A stretch of DNA of 64,000 nucleotides from NCBI RefSeq assembly GCF_001014645.1, contig NZ_LASZ01000013.1, positions 29,854 to 93,853 of the forward strand, in the 5' to 3' direction. Shown here one piece after another: positions 1 through 8,867 of this stretch. This DNA is from Luteimonas sp. FCS-9 (GTDB lineage Bacteria; Pseudomonadota; Gammaproteobacteria; Xanthomonadales; Xanthomonadaceae). Both the position numbers and the translations under genes were made by a program. The notes under the pieces were generated by a model, which saw nothing but the letters and a program-made list of their open reading frames with translations, was not told the origin of the DNA and did not search any database. Numbering within the stretch: the stretch's first letter is position 1; the number at the start of each line of letters is the position of its first letter.

Positions 1-969
1 CGACACCTTGAGCACGTTGCGGCGGTTGCTGACCTCGATCTCGGCATTGACGGTCAGGCCCGGCAGCAGCGTGCCGTCGCTGTTGTCGACCGTCACCACG
101 ACCGGGTAGGTGACGACATTGTTGGTCGTCGTCGCCGACAGGCGGACCTGCTCGACCACGCCGCGGAACTGGCGGTCGGGGAACGCGTCGGCGGTGAAGT
201 TCACGGCCTGTCCGGCGCGCACCTGGCCGATGTCCGATTCGTCGACCGACAGCTCGATGCGCATCTTCGCCAGGTCCTCGGCGATCTGGAACAGCTCGGG
301 CGCAGTCATGCTCGCGGCCACCGTCTGGCCCGGCTCGATCGAGCGCAGCAGCACGACGCCGTCGACCGGCGAGCGGATCACGGTGCGGTCGAGGTTGACC
401 CGCGTGGTCTGCGTGGCCGCGGTCTGCTGCCGGATCTGCGCCTGCATCGAGGCGACCTGCGCGCGCGCCTGGTCCAGCGCGGCCTTGGCCAGGTCGATGT
501 CGCTCTGCGCGACCAGCCGCTGGGTGCCCAGGTCGGCCTTGCGGCGGTAGTCGAGCTCGGCGTTCTCCAGCGTGGCCTGCGCCTGCGCCAGCGAGGCGCG
601 CGCGGAGGCGATCTGCGCGCTGCCCTGCTCGATCTGCGCCTGGTAGCTGCTCGGGTCGATGCGGGCGATGACCTGGCCCTTGACGACCTTGTCGTTGAAG
701 TCGGCCAGCACCTCGGTGATCTGCCCGGAGATCTGGCTGCCGACGGTCACCGTCGAGGTCGCGCTCAGGGTGCCGGTCGCCGAGATCGCGACGCGGATGG
801 CGCCGCGCTCGACCAGTGCGGTGCGGTAGGCCGACTCGGCGCCCTCGCTGCCGCGCCCGGTCCACCACCACAGGCCCGCGGCGATCGCCGCCGCCACGAC
901 GGCGATGGGAACGAAGCGCGTCAGGCCGCGACGACGGGGAGCGGGCTTGGGCTTGGCACGGGTCGACAT
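1..969 (-). CDS. MacA/HlyD-type periplasmic efflux adaptor (3' part beyond window)
   Basis: Membrane-fusion adaptor that links an inner-membrane pump to an outer-membrane channel. The 323 residues visible start at ATG 969 with a basic N-terminus and one membrane segment (about residues 19-37). They continue with a lipoyl-like half motif (SATGTLSATSTV, GSQISGQI), a long alpha-hairpin rich in Ala/Gln, and the second half motif RSPVDGVVLL, which is the classic order of HlyD/MacA proteins. The frame runs off the left edge without a stop, so the C-terminal barrel is cut. A MacB-like ABC transporter or RND partner would be expected just outside the window. The substrate cannot be told from the adaptor. 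Divergence from the MacA subtype is possible, but the adaptor family itself is clear. Confidence 0.88.
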   Translation of the reverse strand, partial: MSTRAKPKPAPRRRGLTRFVPIAVVAAAIAAGLWWWTGRGSEGAESAYRTALVERGAIRVAISATGTLSATSTVTVGSQISGQITEVLADFNDKVVKGQVIARIDPSSYQAQIEQGSAQIASARASLAQAQATLENAELDYRRKADLGTQRLVAQSDIDLAKAALDQARAQVASMQAQIRQQTAATQTTRVNLDRTVIRSPVDGVVLLRSIEPGQTVAASMTAPELFQIAEDLAKMRIELSVDESDIGQVRAGQAVNFTADAFPDRQFRGVVEQVRLSATTTNNVVTYPVVVTVDNSDGTLLPGLTVNAEIEVSNRRNVLKVS

Positions 970-1075
970 GCAGGCATCTTCGGTGGGCGGTATGACCGGA
1001 TAACGCGCCCGGCGCGGCGCAGTTGACCGGACCCGGCGTTTTTTTCGCATCGTCCCGGCATGACCGGGCCGGCGT

Positions 1076-2392
1076 TCAGTCGGCGGCGGGGCGCGCGAGC
1101 TGGATCGTCACCGTCGTCCCCTCGCCGGGCGTGCTGTCCAGGCTCACCGGCCAGCCGAAGCGGGTGCCCAGCCGGCGCACGATCGACAGCCCGATGCCCT
1201 TGCCCGCCTGGCCGAACGGATCGACCCGGTAGAACGGTTCGTAGACCCGCTGCAGCACTTCGTGCGACATGCCGATGCCGGTATCGCGCACGACGATGCG
1301 GTCGTCGGCGACCACGACCTCGACCTCGCCCTGCTCGGTGAATGCCCAGGCATTGCGCAGCAGGTGGCCGAGCATCACGCCGAGCACGCGCGGCGGCGCC
1401 TCCAGCCGCGGCCGGGCCTGCAGGTCCACCCGCAGCCCCAGGTGCTTGGACTCGAACATCGGCCGGATCTTCTCGACCTCCTCCTCGACCACCTCGGCGA
1501 CCTCGAACAGTTCGCTCTGCGGCATCACCCCGCGCTCGCGCGCCAGCACCAGCAGCGCGTCGATGACCGCCTCCATCTCCTGACTGGCGCGACGGATGCG
1601 CAGCAGCGGACGCTGCTGGTGCGGCGGCGTGGCGGGGTCGGCGGCGATCATGTCGCTGGCCACCCGGATCACCGTCAACGGGGTGCGCAGCTCGTGGCTG
1701 GCGTCGCGGGTGAACTCGCGCTCGCGGCGCACGAACGAGGCGATGCGCTCGCCCAGGCCGTGCAGCGCGCTCGACAGCGCCTGCGCCTCGCGGCCGGCGC
1801 CCTCGCGCGACTCCAGCGGCGCCGGCGTGCCGTCGTCGTCGCCGGCGGGATTCCAGCGGCCGACCTCGTCGGCCAACTGGTGGATCGGCAGCACCATGCG
1901 CTTGGAGGTGCGGTAGGTCAGCCAGGAGACGACGAAGATCGTGCCGACCGTCAGCAGCGCAAGGCCGCCGGCGGCCAGGGCCAGCAGCCGGTCGAACAGT
2001 CCCATCGACACCGCCAGGTACAGCGTGCCGGCCTCGCGCCGGTCGACCAGCAGCACGCCACCGGTATCCCGTCGCGACGAGAAGCCCTCCGGCGCGTCCT
2101 TGAACCAGACCAGGCTGGCGACCGCACGGTCGCCGCTGACGATGCTGTCCCAGGCGCCACCGCCGCTGGGCACGAAATAGCCCTGCATGTTGGCGCCGAA
2201 CGGCGGCGGATAGGCCGCGTCGGTGGTGCGCGCGCGCCAGTAGGCGTCGGCCTCGGCGCGCAGCCACTGGCGCGCGGCGACCTCGCGCCCGACCAGCGCC
2301 GCGGCCATGACGCAGACGATCAGCGTCATGCCGGCGACGACCGCCTGGAACGTGAACGCATCGCGGATGCGGTTGGGTAACCCCTGGGGCAT
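1076..2392 (-). CDS. Two-component sensor histidine kinase
   Basis: A 438-residue inner-membrane kinase. Two membrane segments (about 17-36 and 135-160) enclose a roughly 100-residue periplasmic sensor. A cytoplasmic linker follows, then the phospho-acceptor box SHELRTPLT (His about 232) and an HATPase domain with an N box (LLRNAWAFTE), DTGIGM and GKGIGLSIV. It lies 25 bp behind the response regulator gene, which is certainly its partner. The sensor region matches no ligand-binding family I recognise, so the signal is unknown. Similarity to the ColS/RaxH group of Xanthomonas is a guess from genus and size only. Confidence 0.92.
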   Translation of the reverse strand: MPQGLPNRIRDAFTFQAVVAGMTLIVCVMAAALVGREVAARQWLRAEADAYWRARTTDAAYPPPFGANMQGYFVPSGGGAWDSIVSGDRAVASLVWFKDAPEGFSSRRDTGGVLLVDRREAGTLYLAVSMGLFDRLLALAAGGLALLTVGTIFVVSWLTYRTSKRMVLPIHQLADEVGRWNPAGDDDGTPAPLESREGAGREAQALSSALHGLGERIASFVRREREFTRDASHELRTPLTVIRVASDMIAADPATPPHQQRPLLRIRRASQEMEAVIDALLVLARERGVMPQSELFEVAEVVEEEVEKIRPMFESKHLGLRVDLQARPRLEAPPRVLGVMLGHLLRNAWAFTEQGEVEVVVADDRIVVRDTGIGMSHEVLQRVYEPFYRVDPFGQAGKGIGLSIVRRLGTRFGWPVSLDSTPGEGTTVTIQLARPAAD

Positions 2393-2417
2393 CGGATCGA
2401 CCGCCTGGCGTGCCGGC

Positions 2418-3131
2418 TCAGGCCGGCGACTGTTCGATGTCGGCGATCCGGTAGCCGGCGCTCTGCACGGTATGCAGCAGCTGCTTGTCGTAGGGCTTGT
2501 CGATGATCTTGCGCAGGTTGTACAGGTGGCTGCGCAGGGTGTCGGAGTCGGGCAGGCTGTTGCCCCAGATCTCGCGCTCGATCTCCTGGCGGTTGACCAC
2601 GCGCGGCGACTCGCGCATCAGGATCGTCAGCAGCTTCATGCCGATCGGCGAAAGCTGCAGCTCGGTGCCGCCGCGGGTCGCGCGCATGCTGGCCGGGTCG
2701 AGGACCAGGTCGGCCACCTTCAGCACCTCCGATCCGACCTGGCGGCGCTCGCGACGGATCAGCGCGCGCAGTCGCGCCTCGAGCTCCTGGATCGCGAACG
2801 GCTTGGTCAGGTAGTCGTCGGCACCGGAGCTCAGGCCGGTGAGCTTCTCGTCGAGCGTGTCGCGCGCGGTGAGCATCAGCACGGGGGTCGACTTGCGGGC
2901 ATCCTCGCGCAGGCGCTTGCAGACCTCGATGCCGTCCAGCCGCGGCAGCATCAGGTCGAGCACGATGACGTCGTAGCTGTTCTCCGTCGCCAGGCGATAC
3001 CCGTCCAGACCGTCGGCCGCATAGTCGACCTCGAAACCGCGCCCTTCCAGATATTCGCCGACCATCTCTGAAATGTTGCGATTGTCCTCGACGATGAGAA
3101 CGAGACCCCCTGGTTCCTGACCTGCACGCAT
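2418..3131 (-). CDS. OmpR/PhoB-family response regulator
   Basis: A 237-residue DNA-binding regulator. The receiver domain (about 10-120) carries the acidic pair ED, the phospho-accepting Asp in VLDLMLPRLDG and the Lys of LTKPF. A winged helix follows (about 140-235) with the recognition region SDTLRSHLYNLRKIID. I chose ATG 3131 because the receiver fold begins ten residues later; longer in-frame extensions add sequence unlike any receiver. It is the first gene of the pair with the kinase at 1076-2392 and is divergent from the DUF486 gene, with 142 bp between. That gap probably holds the promoter, but no clear -35/-10 pair stands out. Target genes are unknown. Confidence 0.93.
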   Translation of the reverse strand: MRAGQEPGGLVLIVEDNRNISEMVGEYLEGRGFEVDYAADGLDGYRLATENSYDVIVLDLMLPRLDGIEVCKRLREDARKSTPVLMLTARDTLDEKLTGLSSGADDYLTKPFAIQELEARLRALIRRERRQVGSEVLKVADLVLDPASMRATRGGTELQLSPIGMKLLTILMRESPRVVNRQEIEREIWGNSLPDSDTLRSHLYNLRKIIDKPYDKQLLHTVQSAGYRIADIEQSPA

Positions 3132-3273
3132 TGCATGGCTCCCGTGGCTGGCGCGAATGATTAATCTTTGTGAAATTCGCATGGGACGGGTGCACGCTTC
3201 GTGAAGAGCGGCGCCCGGAACCGCGCGCGAGGCGCCTGCGCTACGCTGCGCGCTTTCCCGCCCGAGCGCCTCC

Positions 3274-3618
3274 ATGCCCGGTTTCGAACGCATCCTCCCT
3301 GTGCTGCTGCTGATCGGCTCCAACGTCTTCATGACGTTTGCCTGGTACGGCCACCTCAAGTACCGCAGCGCCCCGCTGGCGGCGGTGATCGGGATCAGCT
3401 GGGGCATCGCGCTGTTCGAGTACATGCTGATGGTCCCTGCCAACCGCATCGGCGCCGCGGTCTATTCGGCGCTGCAGCTCAAGGGCATGCAGGAGGTCAT
3501 CACGCTGGTGGTGTTCGCCGGGTTCTCGACCTGGTACCTGGGGCAGCCGCTGAAGTGGAACCACTGGGCAGGCTTCGCCCTCATCGTCGTCGCAGCCTGG
3601 CTGATCTTCCTCGACTGA
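3274..3618 (+). CDS. DUF486 (DMT-type) small membrane protein
   Basis: A 114-residue protein with four predicted membrane helices and the family landmarks FAWYGHLK near the N-terminus, NRIGAAVYS in the middle and KWNHWAGF near the end. These mark the DUF486 branch of the drug/metabolite transporter superfamily, whose function is not established. The start at ATG 3274 gives the usual family length. A degenerate copy of its last codons lies about 130 bp downstream (3698-3754). Confidence 0.85.
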   Translation: MPGFERILPVLLLIGSNVFMTFAWYGHLKYRSAPLAAVIGISWGIALFEYMLMVPANRIGAAVYSALQLKGMQEVITLVVFAGFSTWYLGQPLKWNHWAGFALIVVAAWLIFLD

Positions 3619-3697
3619 CGCCAGTGGGTGCCATCGGCGTCCGGGCATCGCCTGCCACGCGCGCGGCCTCGTTACCCAGCGGCCGAACGGTCCCGCG

Positions 3698-3754
3698 GGC
3701 GGGGCCGGCTTCGCCCTGATCGTCGTCGCGGCCTGGCTGATCTTCCTGGACTGA
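3698..3754 (+). pseudogene. Degenerate duplicate of the DUF486 gene 3' end
   Basis: This stretch would read GGAGFALIVVAAWLIFLD followed by TGA, the same peptide that ends the intact gene at 3618. About 50 bp match the intact gene (3565-3618) with only a few, mostly third-position, differences. Upstream of 3698 similarity fades, though a Gln codon at 3677 may still align. There is no start codon or membrane region for a gene. This is a fossil of a tandem duplication or of recombination within the gene end. Confidence 0.75.
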
Positions 3755-3784
3755 ACCTGCGCGACCGGGACCGCGGACGGCGGA

Positions 3785-4108
3785 TCAGGCGGCCCGCGGC
3801 GAGAACATGATGACGGCCATGCCCGCCAGGCACAGCGCCGCGCCGAGCAGGTCCCAGCGCGTCGGCGCGACCGCGTCCACCCGCCACAGCCAGAGCAGCG
3901 CCACTGCGACGTAGACCCCGCCGTAGGCGGCGTACACGCGCCCCGATGCGGTCGGATGCAGGCTCAGCAGCCAGACGAACGCGGCCAGTGCGGCGGCGGC
4001 GGGCAGCAACAGCCAGGCGCTGCCGTCCTTGCGCAACCACAGGTACGGCAGGTAGCAGCCGACGATCTCGGCGACGGCGGTGAGCAGGAACAGCAGGAGG
4101 GTCTTCAT
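3785..4108 (-). CDS. ynfA: YnfA-family small membrane protein
   Basis: A 107-residue protein of four hydrophobic helices. Family hallmarks are [16 protein letters not shown] near the start and [12 protein letters not shown] in the third helix. Members are the size of SMR efflux proteins, but their transport role is unproven. ATG 4108 gives the standard length. It follows mazG with an 82 bp gap that contains an ATTCGGG-type extragenic repeat, so it may or may not be cotranscribed. Confidence 0.9.
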   Translation of the reverse strand: MKTLLLFLLTAVAEIVGCYLPYLWLRKDGSAWLLLPAAAALAAFVWLLSLHPTASGRVYAAYGGVYVAVALLWLWRVDAVAPTRWDLLGAALCLAGMAVIMFSPRAA

Positions 4109-4118
4109 GGGACGGGCT

Positions 4119-4146
4119 TGGGGATTCGGGCTTCGGGATTTGGGTA
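4119..4146. repeat. ATTCGGG-type extragenic repeat, copy 1
   Basis: Near-tandem units: GGGGATTCGGG, CTTCGGGATT, TGGG. Similar strings occur at 23068-23097 and 48326-48357. All three lie at gene boundaries. Short repeats of this type are common in Xanthomonadaceae genomes. Confidence 0.6.
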
Positions 4147-4190
4147 AGCCCGGGGCGTCGGGAACGAGCGCCCGCCTCCCGGGCAGGGCG

Positions 4191-5036
4191 TCAGCCGGCG
4201 GCGTCGGGGCCGGGCCAGTCCTCGCCGCGCTTGACGCGGGCCCAGTAGGCCTCCTGCACGGCGAGCGGCAGGTCGGCGAACGTGACGTCGTCGGCCTCGG
4301 CCAGCGCCTCCATCGCGCGGAACCGGCGCTCGAACTTGTGGTTGGCCCGGCGCAGCGCGCTGCCGACGTCGACCTTCGCATGGCGCGCCAGGTTGGCCGC
4401 GACGAACAGCAGGTCGCCGAGCTCGGCCTCGAGCCGGTCGCGCGCAGCGGCATCGTCGGGCGCGGCGGCGACCGCATCGAACTCGACGCGCACCTCGTCC
4501 AGTTCCTCCTGCAGTTTGTCGAGGACAGGCGCCGGGCCGGGCCAGTCGAACCCCGTGCGCGCCGCGCGGTTCTGCAGCTTGATCGCGCGCTGCCACTCCG
4601 GCAGGCCGCGGGCGATGCCGGCCAGCGCCGAGCGATCGGGATCTCCGGCCTCGGCGCGCTCGGCCCGCTTGATCGCGTCCCAGTTGCGCGCGACCGCGCC
4701 GGCCCCGTCGAGCTGGGCCTGCGCGAACACGTGGGGGTGCCGGCGCACCATCTTGCCGACGATCGCGGCGACCACGTCGTCGAACGCGAACGCCCCCTGT
4801 TCCTGCGCCATGCGCGCATGGAAGACCACCTGCAGCAGCAGGTCGCCCAATTCGTCGCACAGGCCCGGCAGGTCGCCGCGGTCGATCGCGTCGGCGACCT
4901 CGTAGGCCTCCTCGATCGTGTACGGCGCGATCGTCGAGAAATCCTGCTGCAGGTCCCAGGGACAGCCGGTCTGCGGATCGCGCAGTCGCGCCATCACCTC
5001 GAGCAGCCGCGTCATCCCCGCATTCGTGTCGTGCAT
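4191..5036 (-). CDS. mazG: MazG nucleoside triphosphate pyrophosphohydrolase
   Basis: Hydrolyses NTPs/dNTPs to NMP plus PPi, cleaning nucleotide pools and moderating stringent-response signalling in E. coli. The 281 residues hold two MazG repeats. The first shows [17 protein letters not shown] and a metal-binding [13 protein letters not shown]. The second shows [19 protein letters not shown] and [15 protein letters not shown]. The start could be ATG 5036 or ATG 5015 (MTRLLEVM), which fits E. coli MazG better; the difference is seven residues. About 230 bp upstream, to the end of cysQ, holds nothing I can identify except presumably the promoter. Confidence 0.94.
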   Translation of the reverse strand: MHDTNAGMTRLLEVMARLRDPQTGCPWDLQQDFSTIAPYTIEEAYEVADAIDRGDLPGLCDELGDLLLQVVFHARMAQEQGAFAFDDVVAAIVGKMVRRHPHVFAQAQLDGAGAVARNWDAIKRAERAEAGDPDRSALAGIARGLPEWQRAIKLQNRAARTGFDWPGPAPVLDKLQEELDEVRVEFDAVAAAPDDAAARDRLEAELGDLLFVAANLARHAKVDVGSALRRANHKFERRFRAMEALAEADDVTFADLPLAVQEAYWARVKRGEDWPGPDAAG

Positions 5037-5267
5037 CGCCTGTCCTCGAAACTGCGCTTCGGCCGCGGCTCTGCGCGGACCAACGCGATTTGGAAAGTGG
5101 ATCCGGACGCGCCGTCAGCGGCGGTGCGCTGCCTGCCGCCCGGTCGGCGCGAATCGGGATCGGGGCGCATCCGGTCTTTCCCGGGACCGATCGACGCGGA
5201 TGATGCGGCCCTCAACGCGTCCGCCGCGGCCTGGTCCGCGTTCATCGGCGTCGATCCGCGACAGGCA

Positions 5268-6086
5268 TCAGATCCATGTCCGCCACGGCAGGTCGGGGTC
5301 GCCGAGCGCGACGAAGTCGCCGTTGCGCAGGGTCTCGCGCCGGTTGTAGCGGAACGGCCGGCCGTCGGGATCGAACAGCGCGCCGCCGGCCGCCTCCAGG
5401 ATCGCCTGCCCGGCGGCGGTGTCCCACTCGCAGGTGGGCCCGAAGCGCGGGTAGACGTCGAGCGCGCCCTCGGCGAGCCGGCAGAACTTCAGCGACGACC
5501 CGAGCGGACGCGGCTCGATGTCGCCGAGCCGGGCCAGCAGCGCCGCGGTGCGCGGATCGCGGTGCGAGCGGCTGGCGGCGACGCGCAATGCCGCGCCGCG
5601 GCCGGCGACCGGCCGTGCGCGGATCGCGGTCTCGACGCCGCCGTCGCGCCGGAACGCGCCGACGCCCGGCATGCCGTACCAGACCGTGCCGGTGACCGGC
5701 GCCTGGATCACGCCGAACACCGCGACGCCGTCGTCGTCGATCAGCGCCAGATTGACGCTGAACTCGCCGTTGCGCTTGACGAACTCCCGGGTGCCGTCGA
5801 GCGGATCGACCAGCCACATCCGCGTCCAGGCGCGGCGCTCGGCCGTCGGCACCGCGTCGGTCGCCTCCTCCGACAGCACCGGGATGCCGGGCGTGAGCCG
5901 GCGCAGGCCGTCGACGATGACGTGGTGCGCGGCCAGGTCGGCGGCGGTCACCGGGCTGGCGTCGGCCTTGGCGACGACCTCGAACGCCTGGGCGTAGACC
6001 GCCAGGATCGCCGCTGCCGCATCGTGCGCGATCGCGATCGCGCCCTCGACGATCGCGGCCTCGACCGGCGCGCGGCCGTCAGCCAC
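5268..6086 (-). CDS. cysQ: 3'(2'),5'-bisphosphate nucleotidase CysQ
   Basis: Removes the 3' phosphate from pAp, the by-product of sulfate assimilation and of phosphopantetheinyl transfer. The 272 residues carry the metal-binding set of the inositol-monophosphatase superfamily: LSEE, VDPLDGTREF and, near the C-terminus, WDTAAGQAILEAAGG. FVKRNGEFSVNLAL is typical of CysQ rather than of inositol phosphatases. The gene overlaps the end of nudE by 8 bp, so the two are translationally coupled. A nudE-cysQ pair is a known arrangement in gamma-proteobacteria. Confidence 0.93.
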   Translation of the reverse strand: MADGRAPVEAAIVEGAIAIAHDAAAAILAVYAQAFEVVAKADASPVTAADLAAHHVIVDGLRRLTPGIPVLSEEATDAVPTAERRAWTRMWLVDPLDGTREFVKRNGEFSVNLALIDDDGVAVFGVIQAPVTGTVWYGMPGVGAFRRDGGVETAIRARPVAGRGAALRVAASRSHRDPRTAALLARLGDIEPRPLGSSLKFCRLAEGALDVYPRFGPTCEWDTAAGQAILEAAGGALFDPDGRPFRYNRRETLRNGDFVALGDPDLPWRTWI

Positions 6087-6630
6087 CGTAGTGGCGCAGC
6101 CAGTCGCGGACGATGAACAGCGCGGCGATCGACCGCCCTTCCGAGAAGTCCTCGCGCAGGATCAGTTCGTGCAGCGCGTCGAGCTTCCACGGCACCACGT
6201 CGAGCTCCTCGGGCTCGTCGCCGGGCAGCCGCTCGGGATACAGATCGCGCGCGAGCACCAGCGTCGCCTGGTGGCTCATGTAGGTCGGCGCCAGCGTCAG
6301 GCTGCGCAGCGCGTCGAGCCGGCGGGCGCCGTAGCCGGCCTCCTCCTTGAGCTCGCGGTCGGCGGCCTGGATCGGCGTCTCGCCGGCGTCGATCCGGCCC
6401 TTGACCAAGCCCAGCTCGTAGCGGTGCATGCCGGCGGCGTACTCGCGCACCAGCAGCACCGTCTCGTCGTCGATCAACGGCACGACGATCACCGCGCCGT
6501 GGCCGCGCCCGTGCAGGCGCTCGTAGCGGCGGCGCTCGCCGTTGGAGAACTCCAGGTCGAGCCGCTCCATGCGGTAGGGACCGGCATCGTGCTCGGTGAT
6601 CTCGTGGATCGTCGGCAGCGCCCGGCTCAC
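6079..6630 (-). CDS. nudE: ADP-compound Nudix hydrolase NudE
   Basis: Hydrolyses ADP-ribose, NADH and Ap3A-like dinucleotides. The 183 residues contain a complete Nudix box, GRIDAGE followed by RELKEEAGY, with all invariant Gly/Glu/Arg positions present. Flanking features (ELGLVKG, LTLAPTYMSHQ) are those of the NudE branch. It ends inside the first codons of cysQ. Start ATG 6630 is the first in the frame that gives the family length. Confidence 0.9.
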   Translation of the reverse strand: MSRALPTIHEITEHDAGPYRMERLDLEFSNGERRRYERLHGRGHGAVIVVPLIDDETVLLVREYAAGMHRYELGLVKGRIDAGETPIQAADRELKEEAGYGARRLDALRSLTLAPTYMSHQATLVLARDLYPERLPGDEPEELDVVPWKLDALHELILREDFSEGRSIAALFIVRDWLRHYGG

Positions 6631-6671
6631 GGCCGCGGGCCTCCGCCTGCACGGAGCCGGCGATGCGGGGC

Positions 6672-6677
6672 GATAAT
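6672..6677 (+). promoter_or_regulatory. Probable -10 element of a leaderless bioA transcript
   Basis: GATAAT is followed by only six bases (GCGCGG) and then the bioA ATG. RNA polymerase normally initiates about seven bases after the hexamer, so transcription would begin at or next to the A of the start codon. No Shine-Dalgarno lies in between. No convincing -35 is visible. Confidence 0.5.
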
Positions 6678-6683
6678 GCGCGG

Positions 6684-8111
6684 ATGACAGGACAGATTCA
6701 CGATCCGGCCATTCTAGCCGACGGCAACGACTGGCGGACCCGCGACCTCGCCGCGGTCTGGCACCCGTGCACCCAGATGCGCGAGCATCCCGACACCCAG
6801 CCGCTGCTGCCGATCGTGCGCGGCGACGGGGCCTGGCTGGTCGAGGCCGGCGGCCGGCGCATCCTCGACTCGGGCAGCAGCTGGTGGACCAACCTGCACG
6901 GCCATGCCGAGCCGCGCATCGCCGAGGCGATCGCGCGCCAGGCGCGCACGCTCGAACAGGTGATCCTGGCCGGCTGCACCCATCCGGCCGCGGTCGAGCT
7001 CGCCGAGCGTCTGCTCGCGCTCGCCCCGCGCGAACCCGGGCGCGCGCCGCTGTCGAAGGTGTTCTACGCCGACAACGGCTCGGCCGGCGTCGAGGTGGCG
7101 CTGAAGATGGCGTTCCAGTGGTTCGCCAACCGCGGCGACGAACCGCGGCGGACCAAGTTTGTCGCGCTGCGCAACGGCTACCACGGCGAGACGCTCGGCG
7201 CGCTCGCGGTCGGCGACATTCCGCTGTACCGGCGTGTGTACGCCCCGCTGCTGTGCGAAGCGGTGTTCGCGCCCTCGCCCGACGCTTTCGACGCGCCCGA
7301 CGGCCGCAGCCCCGCGGGGCACGCAGAGGACGCGGCCGACGCGCTGGCGCACCTGCTCGACGCGCACGCCGGCGAGATCTGCGCGCTGATCCTCGAGCCG
7401 CTGATCCAGTGCGCGGGCGGCATGCGCATGCACGATCCGGTGTACCTCAAGCGCGTGCGCGAACTGTGCGACGTGCACGGCATCTTCCTGATCGCCGACG
7501 AGATCGCGGTCGGCTTCGGGCGCACCGGCACGTTGTTCGCGTGCGAGCAGGCGCCCGGCGAGGCCGGCGCGCCCGCCGGCATCCAGCCCGACCTGCTGTG
7601 CCTGTCGAAGGGCCTGACCGGCGGCTTCCTGCCGCTGTCGACGGTGCTGACGACGCAGGCGCTGTACGACGGCTTCCTCGACGCCTCGCGCGAACGCGCG
7701 TTCCTGCACTCGCACAGCTACACCGGCAACCCGCTGGCCGGCGCCGCGGCACTGGCCTCGCTCGACATCTTCGCCGCCGACGACGTGATCGCACGCAACC
7801 GCGACACCGCGGCGCGGATGGCGACGCTGGCCGCGCAGATCGGCGCGCACCGGCATGTCGCCGACACCCGCCGGACCGGCATGGTCGTCGCGTTCGAGCT
7901 CACGCGCGACGGCGACCGCACGACACCGTTCGATCCCGCGCTGCGCATCGGCCTGCGCGCCTACCGCCACGCGGTCGAACGCGGCGTGCTGTTGCGGCCT
8001 CTGGGCGACATCCTCTACTGGATGCCGCCGTACTGCATCGACGAGGCCCAGCTGGAACTGCTCGCACAGGTCACCGCCGAGGCCATCGAGGTGGCGACGT
8101 CGTGCGCGTGA
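6684..8111 (+). CDS. bioA: Adenosylmethionine-8-amino-7-oxononanoate aminotransferase
   Basis: PLP enzyme of biotin synthesis that converts KAPA to DAPA using S-adenosylmethionine as amino donor. The 475 residues (from ATG 6684) show WHPCTQM at the N-terminus, SSWWTNLHGH, NGYHGETLGA, the PLP-contacting DEIAVGFGRTG and the Schiff-base Lys in CLSKGLTGGFLPLS. An ATG seven codons upstream is possible, but the -10-like GATAAT at 6672 would then lie inside the gene, so I prefer 6684. The end overlaps the rsmE start, an arrangement shared with Xanthomonas. Confidence 0.95.
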   Translation: MTGQIHDPAILADGNDWRTRDLAAVWHPCTQMREHPDTQPLLPIVRGDGAWLVEAGGRRILDSGSSWWTNLHGHAEPRIAEAIARQARTLEQVILAGCTHPAAVELAERLLALAPREPGRAPLSKVFYADNGSAGVEVALKMAFQWFANRGDEPRRTKFVALRNGYHGETLGALAVGDIPLYRRVYAPLLCEAVFAPSPDAFDAPDGRSPAGHAEDAADALAHLLDAHAGEICALILEPLIQCAGGMRMHDPVYLKRVRELCDVHGIFLIADEIAVGFGRTGTLFACEQAPGEAGAPAGIQPDLLCLSKGLTGGFLPLSTVLTTQALYDGFLDASRERAFLHSHSYTGNPLAGAAALASLDIFAADDVIARNRDTAARMATLAAQIGAHRHVADTRRTGMVVAFELTRDGDRTTPFDPALRIGLRAYRHAVERGVLLRPLGDILYWMPPYCIDEAQLELLAQVTAEAIEVATSCA

Positions 8112-8836
8112 TCCGGGCCTTCGTCGACCTGCCGCTGCGCGAGGGCGACACCATCGAGCTGCCCGACGACGCGGCCGCGCACCTGGTCCGCGTGCTGCGC
8201 CTGCGCGAGGGCGACGGTTGCGTGCTGTTCAACGGCGACGGCTGCGACCACGACGCGCAGCTGACCCGGGCCGACAAGCGCGGCGCGGCCGCGCGCATCG
8301 TCGCCTCGCGCCGGGTCGAGCTCGAATCGCCGCTGCGCATCGTGCTGCTGCAGGGCATCGCCCGCGGCGAGAAGATGGACTGGATCCTGCAGAAGGCCAC
8401 CGAACTGGGCGTCGCCGGGTTCGTGCCGGTGTCGAGCGACCGCAGCGAGGTCAGGCTCGACGCCGAGCGCGCGGGCAAGCGACACGCGCACTGGCGCAGC
8501 GTCGTGGTCTCGGCCTGCGAGCAGAGCTGGCGCACGCGCGTGCCCGAGGTCGCCGCGCCGCAGTCGCTGGCCGCGGCACTGGCGGCGTTGCCGCCCGGCG
8601 ACGGGCGCTGGCTGCTCGACCCCGACGCGACCGCGGGGCTGGCGACGCTGCCCGCGCCGGCCGGCGAGCTGGTGCTCGCGATCGGCCCGGAGGGCGGCTG
8701 GTCGGACAACGACCGCGCCGCGCTCGTCGCCGCCGGCTTCGGCGGCCTGCGCCTGGGCCCGCGGATCCTGCGGACCGAGACCGCCGGCATCGCCGCGATC
8801 GCCGCGCTGCAGGCGCGCTTCGGGGACCTGGGCTGA
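8102..8836 (+). CDS. rsmE: 16S rRNA m3U1498 methyltransferase RsmE
   Basis: Methylates N3 of U1498 in 16S rRNA. A PUA-like N-terminal domain (HLVRVLRLREGD, LFNGDG) is followed by a SPOUT knot with IARGEKMDWILQKATELGV, the SAM loop IGPEGGWSDND and the C-terminal RLGPRILRTETAGIAAI. The start is a GTG: 8102 gives VRVIRAFVDLPL, close to the usual family N-terminus. GTG 8108, which shares bases with the bioA stop (GTGA), is the alternative and shortens it by two residues. Either way it is coupled to bioA. Confidence 0.93.
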   Translation: MRVIRAFVDLPLREGDTIELPDDAAAHLVRVLRLREGDGCVLFNGDGCDHDAQLTRADKRGAAARIVASRRVELESPLRIVLLQGIARGEKMDWILQKATELGVAGFVPVSSDRSEVRLDAERAGKRHAHWRSVVVSACEQSWRTRVPEVAAPQSLAAALAALPPGDGRWLLDPDATAGLATLPAPAGELVLAIGPEGGWSDNDRAALVAAGFGGLRLGPRILRTETAGIAAIAALQARFGDLG

Positions 8837-8867
8837 GGCCGGGCTTCGGCGCCGGATTCCCGTCGCC

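Noticed and set aside
3628..3810. A 60-codon frame covering the duplicated DUF486 tail
   Set aside because: It is in a different frame from the recognisable peptide FALIVVAAWLIFLD and looks like Arg/Pro noise.
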